Shown piece after piece: positions 1 through 12,300 of a stretch of 23,640 nt of DNA (the stretch's first letter is position 1; each line of letters begins with the position of its first letter). This DNA is from Apostichopus californicus (taxonomy: Eukaryota > Echinodermata > Holothuroidea > Aspidochirotida > Stichopodidae), in assembly GCA_020650975.1 (NCBI GenBank), contig JAIPMN010006902.1, positions 1-23,640 of the forward strand, read 5' to 3'. The notes under the pieces were generated by a model. The model was not told where the DNA came from and made no database searches. It worked only from the letters and a program-made list of their open reading frames with translations. The translations under genes and the position numbers were made by a program.

Positions 1-34
1 TATATATTTTATCCTTCCTTTGTTTCACCTACAG

Positions 35-310
35 CTGGGTCAGGAAAGATTGAGCTTATAGACTTTGTGAAAGTTAATGAAGGTATTACCACCACAATAA
101 CATGTACAGCAATCAGAAATCCTATGCTGGAAAGCCAAGACTTAATCCTCACGTTCGGTGAGGCTGTTGTTACTGGCGGGCTATCGGTTCATGATGACAG
201 AGAATACAGTCTCACAAAGTCATGGGAGCACCTTTTAATAGCATCTGTCACGATCGAATGCTCCATTGATGGTGTAGATGTTAAGCGAGAGCTCAGTATT
301 GCCCCATATG
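35..310 (+). CDS. Exon 1: Ig-like domain
   Basis: The acceptor is a pyrimidine-rich run ending in acag at 31-34 and the donor is g|gtaagt at 311. The exon is 276 nt, phase 1 to phase 1, so it can be included or skipped without a frameshift. It encodes about 92 residues with an Ig-type cysteine pair: TITCTA (Cys codon 103-105) and VTIECS (Cys codon 259-261), 52 residues apart. Beta-strand-like stretches lie between them. The core tryptophan normally about a dozen residues after the first cysteine is not in its usual place, so the fold is called Ig-like with moderate confidence. In R2B receptors one Ig domain lies between MAM and FN3-1, which fits its position here. Confidence 0.8.
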
Positions 311-3300
311 GTAAGTCAGTCGTCAGTTTAATATATGATGATTGTATGATTATATTGATGTTGATTTCATGCATAATTCATTGACAGGTTTTATAATATC
401 GATCTTGACTGAAACGAACATGAAAGGGAAAAAAAAGAAAGAAACAAGTCCAACCCAGCAAGAAGGGGGGGGGGAGGGAGGGATGCTGCAAAGGGGTCAC
501 TGTGGGTTGTAGCAATTTCATGAGACACAGTTGATAAAGGAGGACGGCACTTCCTTTGCAGTGGTATGACCAAGTTGTGCTATATTGCTTTGTAACTGAA
601 TGCCCGAGATCTGGTTACAGAATCGATGCTTTGCCAATTTTTTTCTGATCACTCTACTCCCAAAAATAATTCAAATGCATTTAGGTTCCCCTGTAGCTAT
701 GATTAATTTCACATATCGTCTCGCAGTCGTCCACGTTGGTTGATTTCCAAATTGGAAGCAATTTTATTAGAAATTACCAGCTAGAAGTGCATTGATAATG
801 TAAACATTCTCAATATTTAATTGCAGGACTGCTTCATTCAGTTGACCTGAATTTTCTAGAATTTAACCGTTTTGATAAAATGTTTACATTGATATTTCAT
901 ACTAGTTGGATTGGGTGTTATTCTTGGGTGAAGCTTTGCCATATTGTATAAATATAATCTCATTTCCTGGACTCCATGAAGTCATATACACGGTCATACC
1001 TTTTCATGTCTCTCGTACCCTCCCAGTGTTGCCATATTTTGCATCGAATGAGGACGTGTTACGTTCCACGAACATTACCCCGACGACCATAGCACTATCT
1101 TGGAGAGCATGGAATGAAGATATTGATCATGGACAAGGCCCAGTTGTGAATTACCGAATAAAACTTGGAGAAGATGGAATGGAGATTGAACTGTTGTCAA
1201 ATTCAACACTTTCTTATCAGTTTGACGATCTTTTGCCCGATACTGTTTATAGAATCAGGATTTCTGTTGTCAGGGAAGGTTTAGGTGGAAGGGGCAGATG
1301 GACAACCTTGGCAACCATTACCACAGCCTGTGGAGGTAATAAAATTTCCAATATCCTTTAGCCTGAATAATCTCCGAGGCAAAACCGAGGGTTTTGCAAT
1401 ATATGTGTTGTTAATCGTTTGTTCAGAGATGACGCTAGATTCACTGTATGCATTTGTTAACTTCTGTTCATGCATGCCTGCTATATACAGATTCGTACCT
1501 GTTGTAAAGAATACAATTGAGAAACTTATAGCTTGCAAGATTAACTTAATATATTTCTTACGATAAGTTAATAAACAGTCATTTAAAACTGAGCATATGA
1601 TATTTTCATCATCTTCTCTACATCTCAGGTTGTGATGTGCTCCTGAACTAAGCTCTGAAATGGGCCATAAATAAATGCTGTTAATTATCCCTCTTTATCT
1701 CTCTTTGTTTTAGTGCCAGCGGCTCCCACATTGCAACTTTCATCAAGTGGTTCAAGAGGTGCCACTTTTGCAGTGCAGGTTAGTCGACGATGTTTTTATA
1801 CCAGTCACTTTATTTCTTAATACGTTCGTCTGGAATGATGTAATCCATACGTGAAAATGATTCTAGATACTGAGTTAATAAATATAGTTTTACAACAATG
1901 GGACATAGAAATATTTTCCTGTTTGTATCAAACATGAAACTTTGCATTGTTATATTAAAGAGCATGATGGGGCTTCTGACTGACATCTGTCCCCCATCTC
2001 CCCACCCCCCAAAAAATAGTGGTCTGTCTCCCCACCCCCCCCAAAACAAATATAGTGGTCACAGAAAGTGTTCACCATTAGTTTCATGTATACATTTATA
2101 CTTGTACTCTTTATGTCAATCATTCAAATCCCATTGTATCATTATATAATCTCGGATAATTTGATATTCTCTTGTTCCCGAAAAATACAAAAGTGAGTGG
2201 TAAACAGTTTAAAAAAGTAAATTTCTGAGTGAGGAAAGATGTAATTATAAAGTTGGCATTTATTCAAGCAGGTGTAAGGTATGACCAAGATAATTTCTTT
2301 GGCATACAAAACAAACCTAGCTTCCACTACGTACGGCAGGAATTGAACTAATTCTTGCATTTAAGATCTCAATCTTAAACCAGCAAATAGTTCAGTTCAG
2401 TTTAATCCTCATACCAGAGAATGCATAAACACACAGTACACTCATAGAACAATACCACGATATTGTTAACGAGCTGGCCAATAGAAAACAGAGATGTTGT
2501 TAATTAACAAGCCCATAGAAAACTCTAGTTAGGAAAACTGGAAAGTTGTTACCTCCATAACGCTTGAAGACCCTTCCACCTGTATAAGCGATTTAATTCA
2601 TCATCCTTGAACACCAAAATTGTTATTACTTCCATTGGTCTGGCAACTTTATTCCTAAAATTCGCTCTTCCGTAATCATCCCAGCAAAAAGCTATATCTA
2701 TTGGTCAAGATGTGCTGTTTATGTTTGTATAGTACATAAAGGTTTTACCATTACCGGGTGCAGGCTATAGGCATAGCAGTTTGTAACAGTGGTGGTAAGG
2801 AGTCATAGCCTGGAGTCACACTGTCTCTGAAGCAAGGGTGGTGGAGAGGGGGGGGGGGGAACCTGGGGGAGGCGTCAAAGGGGAGGAGTAACCCCCAAGG
2901 AGAATTTGCCTGGATTTTATACAAAAAACCTTCGATGTAAAATGGTGCAATATTTATAGATTGTCTCCCAGTACTAGTTTTACAATCTTAGTATCTGTTT
3001 TACAGCCTGTGTAATGACATTATGAGTTAGTATAAATTTATCGCAGGGTAGTCAGTATTGCTGTACGGACATAGCCAACCAAATTACTGAACGAATTGAA
3101 TAGAAGAGCAAAACTCCAGGTGCTCTGAAGTGACTCGACTTGACTTGAGCCAGTATTAACAATGGCTGGTAATAATTAGTCGATTCAACCTTAATATTGA
3201 GGTGACTCGTTTACAATTGGGTTTCTTTTCTTGGGGGCTCCTCAAAGATTATTAAAAGAGTTATAGATATATAACAGTTTCACTCAACAAATATTCAGTC

Positions 3301-6300
3301 TAGCAACTTACTTTACTTTACTTAACTTAACTTTACTTAACTTTACTTAACTTTACTTAACTTTACTTAACTTTACTTAACTTTACTTAACTGAACTACT
3401 TTAGTGCTATTTTGATTTACTTGAATTCAACCAAGTTTTCCCACAAGACAAAAACAACAACACTGCATCTCTTATTTCAGTTTCCATCGGTGGAAGAGAG
3501 GAATTGCAGAACAGTGTCTGCTACCCTTCAACAGAGACTTGAGGGAGGAAACTGGGAAGATGTTACCTCTACCTCTGTAATGCTTGATGAAACGTCCATC
3601 CACGTTGTAGATTTGATTCCTTGCTCTCCATATCGCTACCGTGTTCAGATATCTAGCACCGGTGGTGAAGGAAACAGTGGAGCTGTGGATGTAGTAACTG
3701 AAGCTGAAGGTATTGTTTTATCTGTTGTTATTGTTGTTGTTAACTACCATTATTAACACCATTATTAACACAATTAAAGTAGCTGGTTATGTTTTGCAAC
3801 AGAACTTTGTCCACCATCAAGATATGGAAGATTCAAATTAAGCTGTCGATTTTGTGCGTTAGTATCACAGTACATGTTTACAGAATTACGTTCATAAACA
3901 AGTTACACTTAAATAGCTACTTAATATTGACTTTTATCAACTTTGTATGGCAGATGTATGGGACAGCCTCATTTGCATACAGTTCTCAGAGAAATAATTA
4001 AGTTTACAGGGATGAAAACAAATCTCTCTTTGTTTCATAATATTTTTTATTTTTGTTTGGGCCAATAAGGAAGGAAAAAGGTATTAAAGCAATTTGCAAT
4101 GTAGATAATGGTTGCTATGGTAATGGTTGCTATGGTACATGAAGTCAACTTTACCTCTCTTTCAACTCTTTGACAAATTTCTTGTGCAATCTAACAGCTC
4201 TTGAAATGGTTCAGAATCTCGAAGCCTTCCAAGGAGAATCGCCGGCCACCCTCAGACTGACTTGGGAGTCGCCGGATATGTCCGACAACCGCTGTCCGGT
4301 GGATGGATATGTAGTGAGGTACGAACCGATTGGTTACATTACGTGCTCCTCGAGCGGATTAGACAGTACCGCCAGAGCAGACACAACTCTGACAGAAGAA
4401 TACATTATCCAGGATCTCGAGCACAATGCTCAATACTGGATCAGTGTTGTCGCAGTGGGAATGTCTAACAGCACTCAGAAAACAATCCTGGGACAAACGT
4501 CACTCTCAGGTGAGGAAATAATATTGTGACTCTCTGATAGGTTGTTCATATATGTTGCCATAAGAACAATTTCAGGTTTGTATGTATTCTTAGGTTTTTC
4601 TACAAATGGATTAAATATAAATAAAACTAAGTGTGAAGTGATCACTTCATAAACAGTATATTCCTTATCACGTTGCAGCTGGCGTTAGTCATTTCTCAAC
4701 ATCCTCAACGATGTAGCCATCGTGGCAGAATTGTTTGGAGAGGTTAATGATAAAGAAGACACCTAATGAAATTTGCCTACTCAAGCTAACAACTAACATT
4801 CTTAGGTGATTTATATAGAAGCATGACATATTGATCAAAATCAGCTTCAAAAGTTATTTTAAACGATGAATTTTTGGCACAAATTATTTTGATATGTTAT
4901 AGGCTTATTAAAAAATCACATATGCTATCAAATCAGTCCAGGTTGTATTCTACTTTTAAGTTTTGAAAAATTATCCTTTAAAATAATAAAAGTGACTGGA
5001 CTACATAGTCTAATACCAATACCGTTAGCAACCTCTAAGTCCTTCAGATGCAACACAAAAATCATTATCTATGTATAGCCTTAAAGGCATTGAAGACTCG
5101 CCCCAAACAGCGTGCCGCCTTCTTTAATAAGTTAACTTTCCGTGCTTGCAAGTGAAGTTTTTCTCTTGTCGCTACAAAATGCAGACAGTAATGAAACGTG
5201 ATACCTTGTTATCTTTAGCTGGACCTGAGATGTCCATCGCTGAATCGTTTGCACACTGTGCTGTGGGATTGACCGCAGCTGTATGTACTGACTGTACACT
5301 AGTGTCTAATTACCGACGGTAGCAAGCTGTGTGTGTGTATTTTCTGGGATCGATGGTGGTGTCTAACACTTCTGTTACACCTCATTCGAAACTAGGTCAG
5401 ATTACCGGCATTAGACGTTTCTTTTTGCGCGAGTCTTCACACCCTTTAAAGGAGCAATCCAGAGACTTGGTATATTTTAGAGGGTGAATTTATTGAAAAC
5501 CAGAATATCTCTTAGATAAATTGCTAGCAATCCAATATTTCTTTTTTCTTGAATTTGACACGTCATGACTAAACTTCTGTGGAAGTCATCTCTTATAGGT
5601 GACATTTACTGCGGATTGAAATAAAGCCCCATTGTATAACCAACGCATGTAATATTTGCATATGATTGAATGACTGTTTGCTCAATCTAACTTTATGATG
5701 GTTTGGAAAGCTCCTAACTAACAAGTCACAAAATATTTAGTATAAATTTCTTTGTTCCATAAATTACTGTTGTTTATACTTTGTTTTATACCCTATATAT
5801 TTATCATATTTTATACTCTTGTTCAAACGATTAGCCAATTTTTCATTTGGACGTTATGCTATTATATTTGTAACATATTTTGTTGTGAACTAAGGTAACA
5901 TTTTATGTTGAAATGGTACCTTTAATATCCCACCTTTATCGGTGGAGTATGGGACCTCATGAATATGCAACAAGGTGCTAGAAAAATGAAGCAAACAACT
6001 AAAGTTACAGCTCTAATCCTACATAAACTTAGGCCTTCAATTTCTCAATATATTTATATGAATTACGTGTTACCTCAATGTGCAAATAGCATCTGTTTTT
6101 TATGAACACTGTGACTTTATTTCTATCACATGACCATTAAAATATTTTCTTAGTTAATCTCTCATAAACCTGTCTGCACTCAACCACTGCATTACTTTGA
6201 CTACCAGTTAAGTTCATTTGTTAGCCATTCTCTTTTTACTAACACAACACTTTCATCCTTCATTCCATCATTACAAATATCAAACAAAGCCAAATTAGAG

Positions 6301-9300
6301 AGCAAAAATGGAAAAACAATATGTCAGAGTCAAGGAAAGTACATTCAGAAAATTTTGATACTTTTAATTTAATTTCCATTCTCTGTGTCATTTATGATCA
6401 GAGAATTTGTCTTAACTCAAGAGAAACAAGCTGAATGTAAACTATCTTCCCAAGTCAAACACTGTTTACAAGACTTTAAATTTTGTTTTTTAAAAGGATC
6501 GACATTTGATTAAAGCATTTACAAATATGATGATTTTATTTTGCAATCCCTTTTTTTTATATTTATGATTATTTTCTCTAAATTAGTTCCAAGTTCACCG
6601 CCGAGAAATGTTATTCTAAAACGCAATACATCTACCTCCCTCACTTTTGAATGGAAACCACTGACTTGCAGCGACCGTAACGGAGCTATTCTTAAATATG
6701 GTTGGAGGCTTACTGGTCCCAATGGTTCCGTTGTGGCTGCTGATGAGGCGGACATGATGAGCACTGTCCTAACCAATCTAGTACCCTACACCAGTTACTC
6801 CTTTTCGGCCCGGGCATTTACGGAGATAGGTCCTGGACGCTTCAGTGATCCACTGACTACCACGACACTGGAAGATGGTGAGCCATCTACTTATGTTTGT
6901 ACCAGTTTCTGGGTAATTGGATATAAAACCCATGCTTTGCGGGTAGAATCGGGATTTCGTTATTTCTAATTCTTTTTTGAGAGGAGGACCGACATTGTTA
7001 TAACTTTCAATAAGTATTTCAAGTGAAGTAAATTAAAGATAGCTGTCTAGAATCTATGAAAACTTTGAGTCTGTGTAATTAGGGTTAAAGAGGTGCCCCA
7101 TTTTTCTCAGAAGAGCACGTTGAAGTATTCTTTTCACACTTTTGTGCAGACTTAAACTTTGCATTATTTAACTTGATGATATGGTACGTCAAGAACATCC
7201 TAACGGTTGGTGCAGACCCAGCAAGGTTCAACAAGCTATGATATCTCAGAGCTTCACTTTTATCAGTTTAATTTTTTATGAAAGTCACCTAGCAGAAATA
7301 TCATATTATAACTGTTTTAATTTGTGTCTTTGGAGGGAGAAGGGGGGGGGGGGGGAACTTGTTCGATGATATGTGTTTGGAAAGTTTGGAAGTAACATTG
7401 AAAGATGTTCTGTTGTTTTCCGTAATGGTTGCATTATATGCAAGGCTCATTTCATTATTATTTTTGTTGGTTTTACATTGGACGGTAATAACGAAAACCA
7501 CCTGCGTTTTGTCAGTCAAAATATGGATGAAAACGAGAAGTATCAAGTTCGGTTTTGATGATATTTGTCCTAATTGTTCATTTAAGTTGTTTAAGTGATA
7601 GTGACAAACGGTTAATTAAAAATAATGTCTTTCGGTGGTCTTGGGCCTTGCGTATTCATTTGTGCATGGTAGGCTCGAACTCAGTCAACAGTCCAACAGA
7701 TGGTCTTAGGCATAGTTACCTGGGCTTTTATATCCAACCTCAGGGATTTCTACCTTAATTGTACTGGATTTATTTTGAGAATCTTGAAAAGATGCCAGTA
7801 TAATATGAAGTGCTTTAATTCACTTGTACTTTAATCCTTAATGTACCAGCACAGGGAAATTCTACTGCTCTGGTACGAAGCATATAGATTGCTGCAAGAA
7901 AATGTCGACTTAATTTGTCAATATTTCTCAGGTTTTCTGAAGATCAAGGTATTTTCCAGGGTGTGATTATGATGTTAATATCTAACACAGTGATTTCTGA
8001 AACCTCTCTTTGCAGTTCCACCTCAAATGGAGGTCCCTATATCTCCATTTGGAAATTTATCGTCGATTCAGGTGAAATGGACGCCTCCAAGCCCACCACA
8101 TGGGATGATTATTCAGTACGACATATGCTATCAGCCAGTGGATGAAAGTCAAAATGAAACCATTTTGGAATGGAATTTATCACAGGGCTTGACTGAAGAA
8201 TTGACTTATCTGATCACAAACTTGGACTCAAACTCTAACTACTCAGTCAAGGTAAGCATATTACATCTGACACTAGTAAGGTTAGCATTAGGTTTTACCC
8301 CATGAAAGGAATTAGCATTACATTTGACTCCATTAAGGTAGGCATTACTTCTGACCAAATTAAGGTTAGCATTAGGTTTTACCCCATGAAGGTAATTAGC
8401 ATTACATTTGACTCCATTAAGGTAGGCATTACATCTGACACTAGTAAGGCTAGCATTAGGTTTCATCCCATGAAGCTAAGCAATTACGTCTGACTCCATT
8501 AAGGTAAGCATTACGTCTGACCATATTTAAGGTAAGCGTTACATCTGACCATATTAAACTATAAGCACTATGTTTGACCCCATTAAGGTAACCACTATGT
8601 CTGACCCCAAGCACTATGTCTGACCACATTGAGGTAACCACTATGTCTGACCCCAAGCACTATGTCTGACCACATTGAGGTAACCATTATGTCTGACCCC
8701 ATTAGGATAAGCATTATGTCTGACCCCATTGAGGTAACCACTATGTGTGATTCCAGCACTATGTCTGACCCCATTGAGGTAACCAATATGTCTGACCCAT
8801 TAGGATTGTCTGACCCCATTGAGGTAACCACTATGTCTGACCCCATTAAGGTAACCACTGTCTGACCCCAAGCACTATGTCTGACCCCATTTGAGGTTAC
8901 TACTATATCTGACCCCATTGAGGTAAGCACAATGTCTGACACAAACGGTACATCATAATTGCAGAAAATGTCTGTACCTTTCAGTCGCTAAGTTTCTCTT
9001 CATAATATATACGATCATTTACAAAGCTGCATGTAAAATATTTCCAAGAATAATATGCACTTAATGCATCACAATTTGCAGACAGTAAGTCTTATGAACT
9101 CAATAAAATTTGCTGCTGCAATTTGCTGACTGGTTAAGAGTGAAATGGAACCTCATGAGTTTTACAGTCTTCTTGCGCATCATTGAAATATGAATATTTC
9201 TCATCATCAAAGGTTCGAGCGCATACGTCCATTGGTTACGGAGGGTGGAGTCTACCATTGCACAGAATAACGGCCGAAGGAGGTATGTCGGATATCGATC

Positions 9301-12300
9301 ATTATAAATAGTTTTGTTTCTTTCGTAATCACCTAAGCTTTGGCATCGGTAGACAATGGGGTTGTTGATTCAATGGTGACCTGAAATTTGATACCAAATC
9401 AGTCTTTGGGGGAGGGTGGGTGCAATTTGCATACTATCCTAAAATCACTTTGAGGAGCGTGATTTATCACACTCCTCAAAGTGATTTTTGGCATAGCTAT
9501 ATAACTGCTTGCACCCTACATTAAGGTGACCAGACGTCCCCGATTTTCGGGGACAGTCCCCGATTACCTTGCGCTGTCCCTGATGAACAAGTGTCCCCGA
9601 AAATGTCCCCGATTCGTCAAAATGTTCAGGAATTTTGAAAATATCCCACATTATTAGTAAAATAATTGTAAAACAAAATTTAGTCAAGTGTGCAGTCGCA
9701 GAACGGAACTAACCAGTATTTCAGGTGGGCCAGTGTAAAGTGGAATATGCTAGATCGATCTAGCCTAGCACTCTTTCGTAAAGTAAGTAAATTTTATCTA
9801 AGAAAAAGCTACATTTTTGAAAATAAAATTGATTTAAAAAGTGTTTCTAAGTATCACCATTTTACCTCTAAGCACCTTAGGCATTTGGAAATTTTCCAAA
9901 TGGGAGGGGGACACCCCCTCCCCTTATACCTTCCTCCATATCAGTCACGCAATAAATGTCCCTGATTCCAGTCAGGCAAATATGGTCATCAGGACGAGGA
10001 GCACCTCATGGCATAGTTTTACCAATATTAATCAGGTTTGGTGTAAGCCTTGATGGATTCATTTATATTATATCTGGAGACCGGTGGCCAAAAGCCAACA
10101 GTTGCTTGCAATGGCAATGCATTCAGTTGACCTCATGAATATGCAGATATGTCTGTTTCCGTATTCTACAGAGCCTGGCCCTCCATCGAACCTCAGAGTT
10201 AGAGAAGAAGGAGGATTGACCCATGTGACCATACTATGGGACGTCCCAAGGAAACCCCAAGGGAACATTAGGAGCTACAAGGTAGGGAGGGTTGGGGAGG
10301 TACGAAATTTTGTTTAACGGTGTGTTATACCCGTATTAGCGAAACAAAAGCAAAGGTTCGTGGGGTATACATAACATGGTTAAAAGGGTATAAATACAAG
10401 CCTACTGAAATTGTTGTAATTATGTTAATTATGGTCACAGTAACAGCTGCGCCTAGAAGTATTAGAAAATACATACAGAATGATTCGAAGCAGTATTTTT
10501 GAAAAGTAATTGGACGAAAAAGTACTCATATTCTAAAGTGCTGCCCTCAGACACTGGTATTCAGAATATATATGGTACTCAAGTACTCGGAACTGCTTGG
10601 TACTTGATTAAAAGTCATAGACTACAACACAGCCAATAGCAAAGTGTATTTTGTTTTTTAATTAGGATAGTCACAATTGCTCAGGATATAAACAGTCCAC
10701 ATAAAGAAAGAGAAAAACAATGAAATCCTTTTTTTCCTTCATTTTGCACTGAAAAAAAATATATTGTTAGTGTCTAATTAGCATGTTGGCTGAAAAAAAT
10801 AACAGATGTTCCTTCAATGCCTTCATTTGATCAATTGCCGTGATATTCCTCTTCTGGCAAATGCTTGGTATGTTTGTTAAATTATCACTACAACAAGAAT
10901 AATGCTGTTTCAGTCATTTTATTATTAAGAGTAGATTCAACATGAAGTTTTTTAAACTAGTGAAAGTATCTATTTAAAACCACTGAGAAACTATTTTATG
11001 CAAAATCACTATAACAAATGTTGTTGTCTTTGTCCAAAACCATACCATGAAGTTGTCATTGGTCTCGACAGTTCATAACAAGAACGAATTTAATTGGAAA
11101 AGCATAGGCTAGACTTAAGCCTGAGCCTATCCAAGCATGATCACAACATCGACATTTAGTTTAAATACACTCACCTGATGTTTCTCTAGCCTATTGTGGT
11201 CCAGCTATAATATAAGTTAACAACCAAATTTGAAATCAATAAACGTTGATGTTGTATGTATGTATGTATGTATGTATTTTAGATCCTCCTGCAAGCAGGA
11301 ATTCCCGAAGAAGCCTCATTGGCTTATCAAAGCCGCAAGCTGACCGAAGCCAGTCTCTTACATTCATATTTATCGTCCATGATTATGAATTGTCAATTGT
11401 CAACAACTCTGTAACTGGACAACATACATTAATCTTGGAGTGACTTGAACTGGGGACCTTCTGATTGGAAGGCACCAGCATTAACCACTGAGCTAACACT
11501 CCTAGAGTTATTACCAACAATGTTATTACCAACTTGATCTCTGTCTTTCCTTCCTTAGATTGAATACAGAGCTGTTTCCAGACCCTACGAATCATCACCT
11601 TGCACAAGAAACTGTGAGCCTCTGCCGGAGATTACGATAGACGATATTAAACTCATGAATATTCATCAACTGAACGGATTAGATCCTTCAACGGTCTACG
11701 AGATCAAGGTACGAGCCTCTACCAGTGCGGGTTATGGAGAACCGGCTGTGATCAACGCAACGACTCAGGTGTTTAGAGGTGAGAGGATTACCTTGTAGCG
11801 TTTGTCCAACATTTGTGTTTATGTCTTGGTATTAGCAGACATGATGAAAACAAAACAGAAATAATCAAACGATTTCTTTGGGATAAGAAATGCAAAAATT
11901 GACAAAAATTGATTCAGCTGTCTGGAAAAGTAAATGCAAAATACAGAAGAAATGATTTGTGTGCCGGAAGAACTTTTGTTAATGTCTTTGGTCCATTCCT
12001 TGTATCTGTCACCCTACCAGGGGGTTAGGAAGCTACCAAAAAGTGGGGAGGGGGGGCCACAACATCAGAGGGGCACTTTCTCATTCCCAAAACCACCACT
12101 CGTTATGCTATAAACCGATACACACCGGCCATATCACTTAAGTATATATGATGTGTTAGAATATGCTATCAATACTATTTATTGAGATTGTTTATTGTTA
12201 AGTGGCTACAAAAAGATATGGGATGCCATTTTAAAAATAATAACTAAAGATAACTAAAAGATAAAAATTTTTTTAAAAAATATTAAAATTAACAAAGACT

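Larger units (their letters stand above)
1779..3480 (+). other. Intron 3
   Basis: Phase-0 intron of 1702 bp inside FN3-2. It contains a short C-rich tandem duplication (about 1986-2058), a G-rich tract near 2847-2883, one copy of a dispersed repeat (about 2938-3113) and a 10-bp microsatellite (3307-3390). About 2060-2800 holds nothing recognised. Confidence 0.85.
9283..10171 (+). other. Intron 8
   Basis: Phase-1 intron of 889 bp. It contains the palindrome at 9441-9488 within a larger inverted region and a hairpin-rich gtccccgat repeat (9529-9616). The rest is not recognised. Confidence 0.85.

Noticed and set aside
7181-7758. Cluster of overlapping + frames in intron 6
   Set aside because: No recognisable domain, no splice-compatible flanks in the gene's phase, and a poly(G) run in the middle.
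8239-8942. Long repetitive frames on both strands, and a CRISPR-like look
   Set aside because: These are translations of the minisatellite. The units are degenerate and contiguous with no constant-length unique spacers, and the host is an animal.
9445-9687. Minus-strand frame of 80 codons
   Set aside because: It spans a palindrome and a hairpin-rich repeat and shows no conserved domain.
11431-11503. A tRNA gene on the minus strand (also 18406-18474)
   Set aside because: A and B boxes are present but the acceptor and anticodon stems are poor, and both copies are fused to the same non-tRNA body and tail, as in a SINE.
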